Source: Lithospermum erythrorhizon (Eukaryota > Streptophyta > Magnoliopsida > Boraginales > Boraginaceae). From it: a stretch of DNA of 64,000 bases. Where the stretch lies: positions 29,730-93,729 of the forward strand of contig JADFUC010001653.1 in NCBI GenBank assembly GCA_019722365.1, given 5' to 3'. Of the stretch, positions 11,130 to 24,350 are shown one piece after another; the first letter of the stretch is position 1, and each line of letters opens with the position of its first letter. Under the pieces are notes generated by a model, which made no database searches, was not told where the DNA came from, and worked only from the letters and a program-made list of their open reading frames with translations. The translations under genes and the position numbers were made by a program.

Positions 11130-14100
11130 ATGTCCAAATCACCATTTCATGTTCGCCACAACACCACCGAAATGGAAATGAGTGACAACGATAGAAGCAG
11201 CAGCGAACTCCGAGCACTCGATTGCAATTTGTCAGCTTTATGTGAACACATTCAAATCCAAGGATTCAATAATGGAGCATTCTCTGACGTCATCGTCCAC
11301 GCTATGGGCTCCCATTATTCCCTCCATCGCCTCCTTCTCTCTCGCAGCTCTTATTTCAGGTCTTATTATTCCTTTTAATTCACGTTTTCGTTTTTCCACA
11401 TTAAGTTAAGTTGGGTCCGTACTAAAACCAATTGTATTCTATCGAGAAACAGAACTGACTAATCGTATTCTAAGTTGGGTCCGTACTAAAACCAATCGTA
11501 TTCCCTTCCCTGCCCCAATTGTGGACGAAATCGAAATTCTGATACCAAGTCAAAAGTCATAGTTTGCTTTTGCATATTCAATGTGGACGAGTCTTCCAAT
11601 AATAAATTACTCCCTTCATCCCATAAAAGATCGTCTACTTTTACTTTATTTAAAAAAGATTGTCCAGTTTGTTTATCAATTGTTGGTATTAACAAAATTT
11701 GCAGCCTTAATTGATATACATAATTTGATTAGAATCAAAATTAGCATGTTAATAATTAAATAAGTTGAAATGCTATGTTTTGATACTTTTTTATCGGGTA
11801 TTATGCAACATATACAAATATATTTGAGTTCAAATTTAAAAAGTCAATAATCAAAATTCAAAACTAATTAGATGATCTTTTTGAAATGAAAGGAATCAAA
11901 ATTCAAAATTAATTAGATGATCTTTTTGAAATGAAAGGAGTATTTTGTTATTTAGCTTTTAGCTTATTAGTGAATGAATCTTTTAATTTTTTGTACATTT
12001 TATTAATATATTTCAAACATTATATAATTAGTGTAGAAAGTTTTGACAGACATTATTAGGCGAATTATATGTTTTCGCGCATCGATAATTGGGGTAGTAA
12101 TTCAGTGTTTCAGCTGAACTGCTGTGGACACATAAGGGACCGTGTAAGAGCCGCTTTTATAATTCAGTAGTAGGGGAATTGGTAGTCAAATTAGAAATCC
12201 GTTCTTCTAGTTATTTACACAAGAAGATATGAAAAGTTTAAATTGATATGGACTATCTTGATTGATGCTTTCTGAATTTTACTAGTTTCTTAAGTTGTAA
12301 GAATTGCCTTCCCTTTCCATTATCTATTAAGATTAGCTGGGTTGAAACCGTTTGATTATATATTCATGTACCAGGGCCTATGTCATGTGCATTCTCTCAT
12401 GTTTTACTCATTTATCTATCGTCTAATGTGTGTGGCTGTCTGCAGGAATATGCTCCAGGGGCCTTGGAGAGAAGCTAATGCTCCAATATTGACCTTGCAC
12501 ATTGATGACGACAATGTAAATGGCGAGGCAATTGAAATAGCTTTGGCTTATCTTTATGGTCATCATCCAAAACTCAATGACAATAATGCTTTCCGTGTCC
12601 TTGCTGCTGCTTCTTTTCTGGATCTTCAGGTAGCTTCTGGTTACCTTGCTCATACTTTTGAGTTTTTTTTTTATTAAAGATCATTTGCTAATTCATCAGA
12701 AATACTGATAAGAGTGCAAGAAATGCTGGTTATTGGTTCAAAGTTAAGAGTACCAAGAAATGCTGTCTGTTTCCTTCTGCGTTCCTGATATATATCTCAG
12801 TATCATGTACTTAGTGATTGTATCAGTCTACCTTAACAAGTTACGTTAGTCGAGATATACGACTTGTCTCTCATTTGTCCCTGCTATAAATATTTTAGCT
12901 ATTCCTTTTTTTTTTTGGTAGACTAACTTTTATTAATCAGATTCTACTTCACATTTTCTTCTGGTTCTGATTAATCAAATTTTTGGTGTAACCTCGTATT
13001 GTTCACATGTTTGATGCAGGATTTGTGTGATATGCACAGATTTCATAATTTCTGAGTTGTGGACTTCAAACTTCTTAGGATACCAGGTTTGAGGCTGGTC
13101 ATTTCTAGAGATGCTGCATCTTAGTTATCTGAAATTGAAAAGCGGAGCTCTATTATTTTCTGTAACTAAAGGTATTACTTCTGATTTAGATGTTTGCGGA
13201 GAGTCAAGATTATGGTAAACATGGAGAACGTGTCAGAAGTGCTTGCTGGGGCTACCTATGTCAAAGTGGTGCAGTGGAGTTGAAAGAGGTGAGCCTTCAA
13301 AAAGACACTGCTGTGAACTTAAGAATACTATTTTTCTGTTAATTTTTCTTGTAAATATGAAGTGCCTCGTTTAAATTTATCTGAAAGTACTTCTTTAATA
13401 TCACATTTTCAGTTTACCATCACAAACTCTGTGAACCATGTTCCGTGTTCTTTTCTTCTGCCTTAAAACTTGAGTATTCTTGTGGCAATGTTTGTTCCAA
13501 GGGATGGCCACCAGAAATTCAACAGCTGTATATTTTGCAAGTTGAGTGAGTAGAAAGCTCTCGTTTACTGAAGCAAAAGGCTGAACCATAGTCACAAGAT
13601 TTGGTCATACTCAACATCTAGCGAACTCCGAATGGGTACAGTTGCCTGAATTGGGACCCTATTCGGTCTTGGGACGGTGAATCATATCCATCCGCACCAG
13701 GGAAGAAATAACAAAGATGAAAGAGAAACATAGTTCATTTGAGGGATAAAACATGGCGCTATAGCTCTTTGTGGTGGTAGTGGTGGGAAGACTATTGAGT
13801 TGTATTAACAGCAAGAGAAAGGGACATTGATTTTATGATGTTGGGTAACATCAGAGCCTAGGAAAAAGCAAGATTGATTTGTTTTTGCTAATTTTTCTAC
13901 CACGATTTTTCTTTTTGACCTCTTACTAGAACTATTTTAAGCAATCAACTAACACTGTAACTGCCAAGTGGCAACCAACAGTTGGTTGGGTATTCTTGTC
14001 AAGACAATATGATGTTGATATGCTCTTAGCATCTTAGCTTACATAGAATAAGGAGTAATGCATTATAAATGGTTTAAGGAATATTGCTGGAAGGTGCATC

Positions 14101-17100
14101 TAACCATATAATTTCTATAAATATAATAATACATATTTGTATATATCAGAATATGTCTGTGTAATATCAAGTTGGAACTTTTTTCTATTCTATTATTTCA
14201 TACGATATCAAAGATTTTATTAAATTAGTTTATTTCTTCAATTTAACTTGTTCATCCAGATTCCAGACATGTTGATTTTGTTTATTTTTTGACAATCAAT
14301 TTTTTTCTTGATGTCATCATGTTTTGCTGGAATCGTTACTGTCTTGTTAGTTGCATATATCTAATCAATCTTCTCTACCAAATATAATCCTGGCATATGT
14401 ATTTTAGGATCTCAGTTCTATTTTGATTTTTTTAATTCCCCATCTTTTATTACGCTATGATGGTGTCCAGGTCATGTGGATTGTGGAGTCAAAGACTTTA
14501 TATGTTGGTGTTTGTTAATTCCCCATTTGTTATTATGCTTCTTATCTATTGTGAAGTAGTTGGTAGTTGTTTCCCTTTATCTTGGGTCAATTCGGAAATA
14601 ACTTCTTTGTTATCACAGGGGCCCTACCCTGATTAGGAGGGAGCCTCTTTAGAGATATCGGGGCATATTGTATGTTGTATGATGTATGTATGTGAATACC
14701 CTACCAAGGACGTTCTAACTAAGCTAATCGATGTCAGGTGCTTCCAAAACTTTCCTCCCAGACTTTGCTTGCCTTGTTGACCTCTGATGAATTATGGGTG
14801 CCTAGTGAAGAAAAAAGGTAAAAGATACCAAGTTGTTTTTTCGTTTTTTTTTTCTTTTTTAAGTTAGGGGTTCGAACTCTAGTATTTGGCTTATCTGGTG
14901 TCTTCTTTTGAATGAAAAGGTTTGAACTAGCTTTGTACAGTCTCCTTTCAAAAGATACTATTTCTGATGGCGAACATGATGATCAGAAAATTTCTAGTTC
15001 TGAAATGGAAATGAACTCTCAACATGATGCTACTAATGGAAAGGGACAAAATATGGCTGATGAAGGGCCTAGCAAAAAGCTTGAGGCAGTATTAGGTCAT
15101 GGGACTTCGAAAGTCGAAACCGGTAGCTCTGACTTGGCACATAATAGGTCGCAAAAATATACAGATGATTCTGTTGATTCCATTGCTTATGAGTTGAACT
15201 GCAGAGAAAATTCGCTGGATGCAGTATGTTCTCAGTCAAACCTGGGATCAGAATACGGTTGCAACATTGGACAAACTTCATCAATTAAACCATTTTCCTG
15301 TTCAAGTGAAATTCAAAACATGAGTTCTCACAGGGTTGGTGCAAGTACTTTGGGGGGAAATATTTTGCCTGTGGAAGGGCCATCTCAAGAAGATGCTTAC
15401 CATCAATTGAATAATTACAGCTGGTTACCTGGTGAGCATGGGCATTGTGTATCTATGAGTTCTTCCAGGGATGTGCTCATGTCCAATGAATGGGGAAGCT
15501 GTAGTATGCCGTCTCTATCATGGGGTGGAAGAGTTGTATGTCATAGGGACGTGAAGGCTAGCCTAAAAGGGCTAATGAGGATGAACAAAGATGATCATGA
15601 TACCTTTATCAACATATTTGAAGCGGGCTCTCTTTTATATTGTAACATGTCTTTTGAGTCCCTTCTAAATGTGAGAAATCAGCTTGAGGAGATGGGGTTT
15701 CCCTGTAAAGCTGTTAATGATGGGCTATGGCTGCAGGTTCGGAAGTAAGACCTTAAGTGTTCTTCTCTTAATTAAATTGCATCATAAATCTTTATAGTGC
15801 ATATGCATCTAATAAAGGCTAGATGTTCTTTTCCCTTGTAGTAATTTCAGCATAAGGAGTTCACTGAACATTTAGGTAGAATTACACGTACTGGTCCGTG
15901 TGAATATAAATGCATCCATATATTTCAACCGAATAAATTTTGTTAACTTTCTCTCGGTCGATTGCCTTTCCTAGGATAATTCTGTAAATTAAGAAAAAAT
16001 ATATATTCCTGTGAATTGGTTTAGAGGAGTCTTGTGCAGTGATTGAACTCATTGAAGATCCTGCATGGAAGTCTACAATTCATACCTCTTCAATCATCTC
16101 TATACTGTTGTTTGGATGGCAAGCAATCTTGGTTACTATAATAACCTTGCAAAGTTGTGACTTGGTCCCGACTCCCGAAACTCTTCTTAGTCCAAGATTG
16201 TCATGTGCTAGTAAAATGTGTGCCTGCAGGGTCATGTACAGTGAGGACGTGTCTCTCCTACTTCATCATCTTTTTCCCCCTGGGGCAATAGCAGTAGAAT
16301 CCCCAGCAACATTTACTTGTCATAATAGATTAGCCACTGCACCTCCTTTAGTTAGTGCTTGTATAAGCTGTCTCCTAACGGCTCTAAACTCTCCAGTGTA
16401 ACGCCCTTACTTATAAGTAGCACGTTTTTTAATTATTTTTTGTTTTCCTTAGATTAAATAACAAGTTTTATGCATGTCTAACAGATGCTTTTAAGCCAGC
16501 GGGTGCAAGAGATTGGTGCCTATACGTGTCCAAATTGTCGTCTTGTAAATATGTCATGTGCTTGCAAGTCCTTTGGATATTCACGTGGAATTTCATCTAA
16601 TGGAAGTTATGTGCAAGACCGTGATCGAAATAATCCATCTGATGACTATGGAAACGTCTACATTGCTAATCCTTCCCAAGGGGAAGGAAATGGCCTCTTT
16701 AGACCTGTGCGTGTTCATGTTAGGGGTGCGAATGATGGACTAGCCGAAGTTGGAAGAGGGAACACATTTGTGCCTTCAGCTGCTTGGCCTCCAACCCGAT
16801 TTGTCTACTCTCGTGTACCGATAGGTATGGGCAACCGCAATACTCAGCAGTACCCTGGTAGTGATGATGTGGATAATAGAACCGAGCACAATGTCGACCT
16901 GGCTGGCGATGGATTAACAGCCTTAGTGGGTCTAAGCCAGGGAGGAAGAGTTGTTGCTAGTGGTCAATCTGAGCAGTCAGAACAAGCATATGAGGCTGAT
17001 CTCCGAAACAGAATGGTGGGCTGCTCAATTACTGGGACAAGTTCCAGAGGTGTTCCTGTGCAAATGCTAGATTCACAAGATGATACCATTGGGGGTGAGT

Positions 17101-18680
17101 GGGAAAATATGAGTAACGGCTCCATATCACTGGACATGAGAACACCTCTCTGTCATTTTCCTCCCTTTCGCTTTGCGTAAGTTCATTCTTGTTGCATCTG
17201 CATGTCTTACTTTCAATTAATTTCGGTATATTAATGTATGTCAACGAAGTGGAAATCGATCAGGTTAGAGCTAATGGACTCGATGAATAGATGATAGTGA
17301 TACTGGAAGAAACCTTTGAAAACAATTATATGCTGGTGTCAATTTCCATTCTTACTACTGTAGTTCCAAATTTCTGGTGTCGATTTCCATTTTGCTTGTT
17401 CCAAGTGTCAATTTACTTTCTCGCTAGTTTCGGATTTTTTTAAGCTGCATTTTACTTTAGAATACTTTTTTCTACTTTTATCAGTGATTGTTGTAACTGT
17501 AACTATGTCATTCAGTTACACTATCAAGGATAGGGATGCCTAATGTGTTCCATTCATATCTTGCAGCGTTCAATTTCAGGATGTGCATAGGCTTTGTGAT
17601 GGCCAAGTCAAACATTCTCCTGAAGTGTTCTATGCTGGTTCTTTGTGGAAGGTACTGCAATGCAAGCCTCATCTTGATTACCTGAAGTATTCTGTTTGAT
17701 ATTTATTTATCCATCCTTTACTTATCTAGGCCTGATTAACCTTTCTACATATTGTTTCAGGTCAGTGTTCAGGCTTTCTGTGATGAAGATCCCCAAGGAC
17801 GCCGCACTCTTGGTACCTGTTAAATGTATTATGATATTTTGACATAGAAGTATAATCCTGATATGGCTATGTGAACTACTAAATTCTATATGCAGGACTG
17901 TTCCTTCATCGTCGGAAGGCAGAGACAAACGACCCAGTAAGAAAGGTCAGCAATTATGGTTACTGAATATAGAAGCTGTCAAATTTTAATGAACTTTGTA
18001 CAAAATGTGATGATATTTTGCCTGATGAAGAAAGAGCTTATTACTGGAATGGATGTTGATCTATTTTGCTGATTTGGGAGATCCAATTTGAATCTGAAAC
18101 AAACATTACGCTTAGCTACTTGCATACTACAATATATATTCCCTTGATAGTGTTATTGCAATTTTTCATAAATTTATTATGCATCATGAAAGTTGCGATA
18201 CTTTTCTTTGAAATTATATCAATGATATAGAGTTTCTAGTTATACAAGGGGTGAGTTATAATCTCTGTGTTTTCTTATTTACCCAAATATTATCAGTTTA
18301 AGTAGTTTGTTAATTCGTATTCAGTTGAGACTTTGAGATCCAAGCTGTTCTACTTTCTCATTTCAGGTGCATATGTATGTCGATTCGCGTGAAAAAGTTA
18401 CTGCGAGATATCAGGTTTTGGCGAAGTGCACTATTAGACGTCTTTATTTTATATAAATGTGGCTACAATTATTATCTGATGTTTCCACTACTCAATTGTG
18501 TAGTTGATTTGTCCTTCGAAGAGAGAAGTAGTGGTGTTTGGAAGCGTTAAGCAAACCGGAACACTTCTACCAAAAGCTCCCAAAGGATGGGGCTGGCGTA
18601 CAGCATTATTATTTGATGAACTAGGTGATCTTCTGCAGAATGGAGCACTTAGAATAGCTGCTCTTGTACAGCTTGTTTAA
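11130..18680 (+). CDS. BTB/POZ protein, germ-cell-less-like, 12 exons; apparent frameshift in exon 3
   Basis: Exons: 11130-11359, 12446-12629, 13020-13086, 13190-13288, 14738-14817, 14920-15736, 16485-17176, 17567-17651, 17761-17812, 17896-17945, 18367-18414, 18504-18680 (TAA). All junctions are GT-AG and phases agree, except inside exon 3. The N-terminus holds a BTB domain (about residues 50-138: SDVIVHAMGSHYSLHRLLLS to RVLAAASFLDLQ), then a BACK-like helical part (ICTDFIISELWTSNFLGYQ, RVRSACWGYLCQSG), a Ser-rich linker in exon 6, a conserved FESLLNVRNQLEEMGFPCKA block, and a C-terminal domain (HFPPFRFA, VHRLCDGQVKHSPEVFYAGS, WGWRTALLFDELG). BTB proteins usually act as substrate adaptors of CUL3 ubiquitin ligases; substrates here are unknown. 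In exon 3 the reading DLC is followed by ICTDF only after a shift, as if 2 nt were missing at about 13026-13032; kept in phase 0 the frame stops at once. So this is either a recent null allele or a sequence error. About 860 residues if uninterrupted. Start chosen as the first ATG; 11172 is an alternative. Confidence 0.8.
11408..11507. repeat. 36-bp direct repeat in BTB intron 1
   Basis: AAGTTGGGTCCGTACTAAAA and the following 16 bases occur at 11408 and again at 11472 with one or two differences, 64 bp apart. Confidence 0.8.
11608..11942. mobile_element. Stowaway-like MITE in BTB intron 1, with duplicated terminus
   Basis: The ends TACTCCCTTCATCCCATAAA and, reversed, TACTCCTTTCATTTCAAAAA are inverted repeats with TA at the edges, typical of Stowaway MITEs. 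The right terminal 45 bp is present twice in tandem (11850-11894 and 11895-11939). Non-coding. Confidence 0.75.
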
Positions 18681-19745
18681 TGCAGAGGTAAATAAAAAGG
18701 TCAATGGTTTTTACACACTTTTTTTATGATGGCACTCCACTCTGTTGTTATTTCATCCATTTTTACACTACAAATTGAGTGTCATTATAACTCATTGGAG
18801 TGTAAAATCATTGGCCAATTAAAATGCTGCCCCTACCGATATTCTCTCTCTTATTCAAAAGAATTTTTAGTCTTGTATGTAGTCTCTGTGGCTTCTTTGT
18901 TTCAGATGGTTCAATTTATTTATTTGTAACTCGAGATTAGCGGTGTACTGAAAGTAAGTCAGCAGTCAAAAGATTTTGTGTTGTAAGTAACTCTTCTAGC
19001 TTTAACTAATGTCCAAAAGCTTGCAACTTTATACATCTAGAGAATGGTGTACATATTTCTTGAGTTCTCCTGTCATGTTGTGAAATGTTATTCAATACGA
19101 TAATGAGGGGACCGAGGGACTTGAAAAACTGCATGGCTGAAAGTGCAGAATGGCTTTTTAAGTACCTTCTGATTTTTTTTACTATTACTGTATATTTACA
19201 TTATCGATTAATAAAGTTTAATTAATTTTGCTATTTATGCCATTCATTAATTATCTATTAAATATTTACTTTTTGATTATTTAATGTCCATCTCTTTGGG
19301 CTAAATTTTTATTAAAATGAAAGTAGTATTAAATCTAATTGTGTGCTATTGTTATAAAATATATTTAATGTTAGGGATGAAATTGGAAAACATTAGATCA
19401 AAATGCATCGAAAGTTGTGAAAATTACAATTAAAAGAAATGTTAGTTTGAATGACAAGAAAAACATAAGTGATTAGTGCTTGGTTCTCCTAACAACTGTA
19501 TGTAGATTTATCATAAGAAGTCTTTAAGATTTATTGATTATGCATGTACGGTTCACTTCTATTTGTCAGAAATTAATGCAAATCATAGGATTGTTTGGAG
19601 GTTTGTTTTTTTGTTAATATTTAAGGGTTGTTATTTTTATGAATGAACTTCCTATTTTATCCCTACAACTTCAAAATTAATAACTCCAACTTGAATCCTA
19701 TTCATTATATTTTCATTCCCACTCAATTTCTGAAAGATATTTTAC
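18681..19745. other. 3' UTR and intergenic DNA downstream of the BTB gene
   Basis: AT-rich sequence without a credible ORF. The first few hundred bases are probably the BTB 3' UTR, possibly with a further 3' intron. No named repeat was recognised. Confidence 0.45.
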
Positions 19746-19749
19746 TCCG

Positions 19750-20145
19750 GCTCGGGACTTAATTATTTTCTACTGCTGACCTAGACGCTTCAACCCTGAC
19801 TATATTTCTTTGGCCGGTTTCGACTTCAACCATATTTTCTAGCCAAGCCACTCGATCGTATTTTCTATTTGATCATGAACTATACTTGGGCCCGTTGACC
19901 GGGATCATATTGCCCCAAGCTCAATTCTGAACCATATTTCTGCATCAAGCCACCTGCACCATATTTTCGTCAAGTTTCGATCCCTGGCCATACTTCGCCC
20001 GATTCGACCTCCCCCAACCATGTTTTCTGCCCCTGTTGACGACATTATTTTCTACCAAGCTTCAACCTCGACCTTATTTTCGGCCTGCTTCAACGGTAAC
20101 ATATTTTCTGCTGGACCCCCCAACCATATTTCTACCGCTCGATCG
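19750..20145. repeat. Degenerate C-rich minisatellite
   Basis: About ten diverged units of roughly 30-45 bp share a core like TTCGACC, then ACCATATTTTCTGC, then CCAAGC. Examples start near 19800, 19830, 19925, 19975, 20045 and 20090. It is richer in G+C than the flanks. No coding sense; the array is old, as unit length and sequence vary. Confidence 0.6.
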
Positions 20146-20489
20146 CACCTCATATATTCGGCCGAAAGTATTTAATAAGGGAAATTTGATGATCCAATAG
20201 CTAAGATTTGAGTAAGCACAATTTAAACGCCTTAAGTAAGCCTCCAATAATTTTCTCCAATCTAACAATCCTTGCATAGATTGATGATTGAGAGTTTGAT
20301 TGCCCAATTATTTTCAAAAGCTACACTATGACTTCGTTCTTATAAATCTAATTCATTAAAATTCCAAACATAGTTCAAAGATGATTCCTAATGTCATTTT
20401 CCTTTAGGATGAAAACATTTAGGTGGAAATACGGTTCTGTGATAGACTTTGCTACCATTGATTGATTATTGTGCATATTGAAAAAGTGT
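20146..20489. other. Spacer between minisatellite and Gypsy LTR
   Basis: AT-rich, no feature seen. The true left end of the LTR may lie inside this stretch. Confidence 0.35.
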
Positions 20490-21325
20490 CATGTTTTGCT
20501 CATATACGATGTCATTGACTACTCTACTTTAGAAATGTTGATGGAAAATGATGTGACCAGCTATAATCTAGTTTGCAGCCCATAATCATTATACCTAGGG
20601 CCTAGAGCCCAAGGTAAAGATTGGTATTTACATATTCTACTACCAAGGGAAGAACACACACTATTAAGTATTCTTCTTTTCCTTCTCTAAGATCGGCCCC
20701 TCTCATTAATTGCACTATATATATCCTCACCAACTACAAATGAGGTAATGCTATTGTACTTACTCACACCTACCTACAACACTATCCGTTACTAACTTAA
20801 GCATCGGCCGTTGGGCCGACCACACTTTCGCGCATTTAATTTTGATACCACACCAAACCATCCATCCAAGATTTATCCCCGCACAACATCTGATTCGACA
20901 TTCAATCCACAGATTCGAATTCTGCTGAACCACCTCACTACCTGTGACGTAAGATATCCACTCGCCAAACATACATTGCGAGTAGTCCTAGTTCGAGAAG
21001 TATTCGCACACCTCCTAGGGAAAATACGGATACACCGGCTTTGTCTGTATGATCGATTCATCAAAAAGTACGGATAAGTAATCAACACCACGCCCGGGGA
21101 GTAACGAGAACAACAGCATTCGCTACTCCGCCACCCCGCCAGTGGACCAACGTGAACCTCGCCGGCCGACATCGAGGCAATCATACAACATCTGCTACTC
21201 AAAACGGATTTAGTATGAAAGGCGCAAAATCGTGCTCGATCTAGTCGCTCGGCCACCCACCCAATATGACAATCACACTATACAAACAACTGGTAGTCTT
21301 ATAAATGATTTTAAGATGTGAACCT
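20490..21325 (+). mobile_element. 5' LTR and leader of a Tat-like Gypsy element
   Basis: The segment 20570-21065 is repeated in the same orientation at 41615-42140, with many small indels. It contains a TATATATATCC promoter-like motif (about 20718) and a CGTTACTAACTTAAGCATCG block that resembles the U5 part of plant Tat/Athila LTRs. A GCGCCACC motif at about 21328 may be what is left of a primer-binding site. Exact LTR ends are not visible: 21080-21320 has no counterpart at 42 kb. Confidence 0.55.
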
Positions 21326-21348
21326 AACATTTTGCGCCACCAAATTTC

Positions 21349-22450
21349 ATGTCAGCGGCGAATTTATCGTGTCGCCATTGCTCATATGATCCTATTGCTG
21401 TCAGACAACAACAATTAAATAATTTCAAGAGATTCATGTCAACGGAGTTTCACGTTGTCACCCTCAAGTATCTAATGACTAAAATGTCATTTTCGGATAG
21501 GTTGACGCATTTCACCGCGCTGTGGTTTAAAGTTACCGTAGCTTAGGAATTTCACATGAACTGGGATCCGATAAAGATTCGGTAGGTTACATCGCACACA
21601 TGTCAATAACATCAAATAACCCATACGCAGTACACCAAAGCCTTCTCCCAACAAAATTCTTCTTTACTAGAAAGCGCAGAGACTAGTTCATGGCTTCTGC
21701 TTCAAGACAATAGACACATACTGTAAAAAACCGGCACATGCCTTTGTCGCCAAGTTTGGAACAAATTATCTGTAAGAGAACGATGAAATGGATCCTCATG
21801 GATATCCAACAAGGCAAAAATGAATCTCTCGAGGAATTACCATAGCCACAACAACCTCTCTTGTTTAATATCCTACGGTTGACGATTGTTGCATACGCTG
21901 CATTCTTTAAGAGGTCGCTACTATGTGCCTAAAGTATACCTTTATTAATGGATATCTTTATCCAAGGGGATTTAGTTAATAATGCCAGAATCACCCATAT
22001 TGGGAAATAGAAGCAACTCAAGACACGCTGGAACAACTCGACTCCAAGAGAAACCGTCCCCGAGGAAAAAAGAAATGTTTCCCCAAGGAAACCATTCTGT
22101 CTCGGGGAGAGATACAATGAAAGATGTAGAAAACTCGGTAGGAAGCCTCACTGTGGTTCTTTCTCAAAGTGGGAATTGTCTGACGTAACTAAAAACCGGC
22201 GCATGAACCTTCACGCTGCGATACCTTGGGCGGTATTTAGACAAACAATCGCTTCCACCCCCTGGATGAACGGTAGAAAATTCAGTGAAAAGCGATCAAA
22301 CCGCTATCGCGAGTAACATCGGTAGAACGGCACGCCACCAACGAAATAGAGGATTTTGAGAACACATATTGAAACGTTGATACAACGCGAGTACTTGAAG
22401 GAGTTCACAAGAGATGGGGTGGGCAATAAAGACCAGGCGCGGTACCAATC
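21349..22450 (+). pseudogene. Gypsy gag remnant
   Basis: Traces in several frames: QQGKNESLE near 21808 (the gag block usually reading QG.NESLR.F..RF), and a zinc-knuckle-to-linker region at 22230-22420 ending IETLIQREYLKEF-like across a frameshift. The cysteines of the knuckle are largely lost. Confidence 0.6.
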
Positions 22451-22559
22451 CATCCTGCTATCTAAAGACGGTGGCTAAAGATTTCCCGCACGCCATAACC
22501 CTTACTACACTCCATGCTCTCATCGCCTCAAAGGATGTATAAAAAGTCGACGAGAGAGG

Positions 22560-22885
22560 GCGGAAGACTACAAATGGCGGTGGCACATCACAGTGGGAAT
22601 TCCATGGAGGAGGAGATTCCAGGAACTCTAGAAAGAAATATGCCCGAAAAGAGGTGTTTGCTCTAGCCAACACGCTGTGTAACACTGAGGTAATAACATT
22701 CACAGATGCCGATTGCCAAGGCCTAGAGATGCCTCACGACAATCCCCTCGAGATTGCACCTAAGATTTCTCACTTCACCGCGAACGAATGCCGTGATGGG
22801 GTTGATATCCTTTATCTAAGCACCTTTGATAAGCTTCACTTTCCTGTGAGTATCATAGCCTATACGCACTCTAATCGATTTTAAT
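22560..22885 (+). pseudogene. Gypsy aspartic protease region remnant
   Basis: The frame starting at 22654 reads FTDADCQGLEMPHDNPLEI and, further on, VDILYLSTFDKL. These are the blocks that flank the active site in Tat-like Gypsy proteases. The catalytic D-S/T-G triad itself is gone: the sequence reads CRDGVDILYLS where the triad followed by S.DIL would be expected. Confidence 0.7.
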
Positions 22886-23339
22886 GTCACTCCTCGTGTA
22901 TCCCTAGATGTGAATCATTGTATGTTACAATCGGGAAATCTATGTGGGTCGACGGAAGAGACAAATCTTTCATGCAGCTTCACTTCGTGGATATCCTCGA
23001 CGGCTTATAACGTATTGATAGGAGCATCACCTCACCTCAATAAACATAGTATCCCAATCCACATTAAACGTAAATCTTAACGTAAGGCATAGGCGCAGAT
23101 GAAGGGCGGCATCAGAATGCGGCCACAGATGCTTAGTCAAGCATCCATTCTCACAACCCACGCCGCAAATCAGAGTCGAGCGCACCGGAAGCACAAAGTG
23201 TGAAGTCAACACAATGAAAAAGTGGCAGCGGATACCCCTCAAAGCGAAAAAAGGCAAAAGTTTAGTGGAAACACCACACGAGGAGGTGAAATGTGTCCCC
23301 TTTACCATTGAGGAACCAAACAAGACTTTTCGAGTAGGG

Positions 23340-24350
23340 ACAAACTTGGACTAACAACACACATCCCAGTTGATCGAAAGTTAATCATAGAATTTATGGA
23401 TTTATTTCACGCTGAGAATCAAGACACGCCATTGGGCTGGGTCTGTGAGCTGGCCTTCCACCGACATATGTCGATCCACCTGCTTGTTCCAACCAAACAA
23501 CTTAAAGACAATATTCAAATAGAGAAAACTCGGGCGATAAGAAGAAGTCGCCATTATTGAAAGTTTAGGCTATCCGCGGAATTAAAATTCCCAAGTTGGA
23601 TCAAGTGAATGAAGGCTAGTCAAGAAGCCAAATAAGAAATGATGAATGTGCACAGATTTTACAAATCTTAACAAGGTATGTCTAAAAGACTTCTACCCGC
23701 AACTACTGGGGGCTTATTAGTTTACGGTAATACAAGTACGAGGTCTTTGATTTCATGGATGCCTCAGAGATAATATTAGATTCTAAAGCAATTCAAGACG
23801 GAAGGTGGAGAAAACAACATTCATAACCGAAAGATGGCTTCAGATCGTTTATGGCTGCGCCATTCGATCAAGAATGCAGTGGCCACGACATCGACGGTCA
23901 ATCCCATCTTTGAACCACATATTAGGCAGAACATGGAGATCTACATGTATGATATGTTAGTCAAAAGAAAAGTCAGAGGCAAACACCTGTGAGAACCTCG
24001 TGAGAAACATCGACGCGTCGGTAGAAAGCTGTTTGAAACTCAATCCGCAGGTTGCCTGGTCAGGCAACATCAGTGGAAATTTCGGCCATGCGATCAACGA
24101 AAGTGGGAATCGAGTCCAACCCGACAAAATCAGTGCGCTATTACAGATTTAAACCACCAAACAAATTGGCTATATCCGTAATAATCAGATGCTCGCGTGA
24201 GGTACATCGCTCATCTCTAAATCAAGTGTTAAAACCTCCTCGCTTTTTCAAGAATTCAAGCGAAAGCACGCTCTCCTACAAAAAATTCATTGGGATGACG
24301 AGTGCAACAAAGCTTTCGAGGACTTAAAGTAGTATTTGGGGTCACCACAG
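23340..24350 (+). pseudogene. Gypsy reverse transcriptase remnant
   Basis: In order across frames: a VKKPNKKW-like block with DFYP (about 23625-23700), a core block reading RQNMEIYMYDMLVKRK at 23928-23975, a QPDKISALLQ-like piece near 24118-24155, and a KAFEDLK segment near 24311. The catalytic YxDD box reads YMYD, so the first aspartate is replaced by tyrosine. The domain is inactive on this ground alone. Confidence 0.75.

Noticed and set aside
14866..14882. GGGGTTCGAACTC, a tRNA/SINE B-box-like motif in BTB intron 5
   Set aside because: No A-box at the right distance and no cloverleaf; a single motif is expected by chance.
16039..16401. 120-codon open frame between BTB exons 6 and 7
   Set aside because: It lies wholly in an intron; the flanking exons join in phase without it and its sequence is not conserved-looking.
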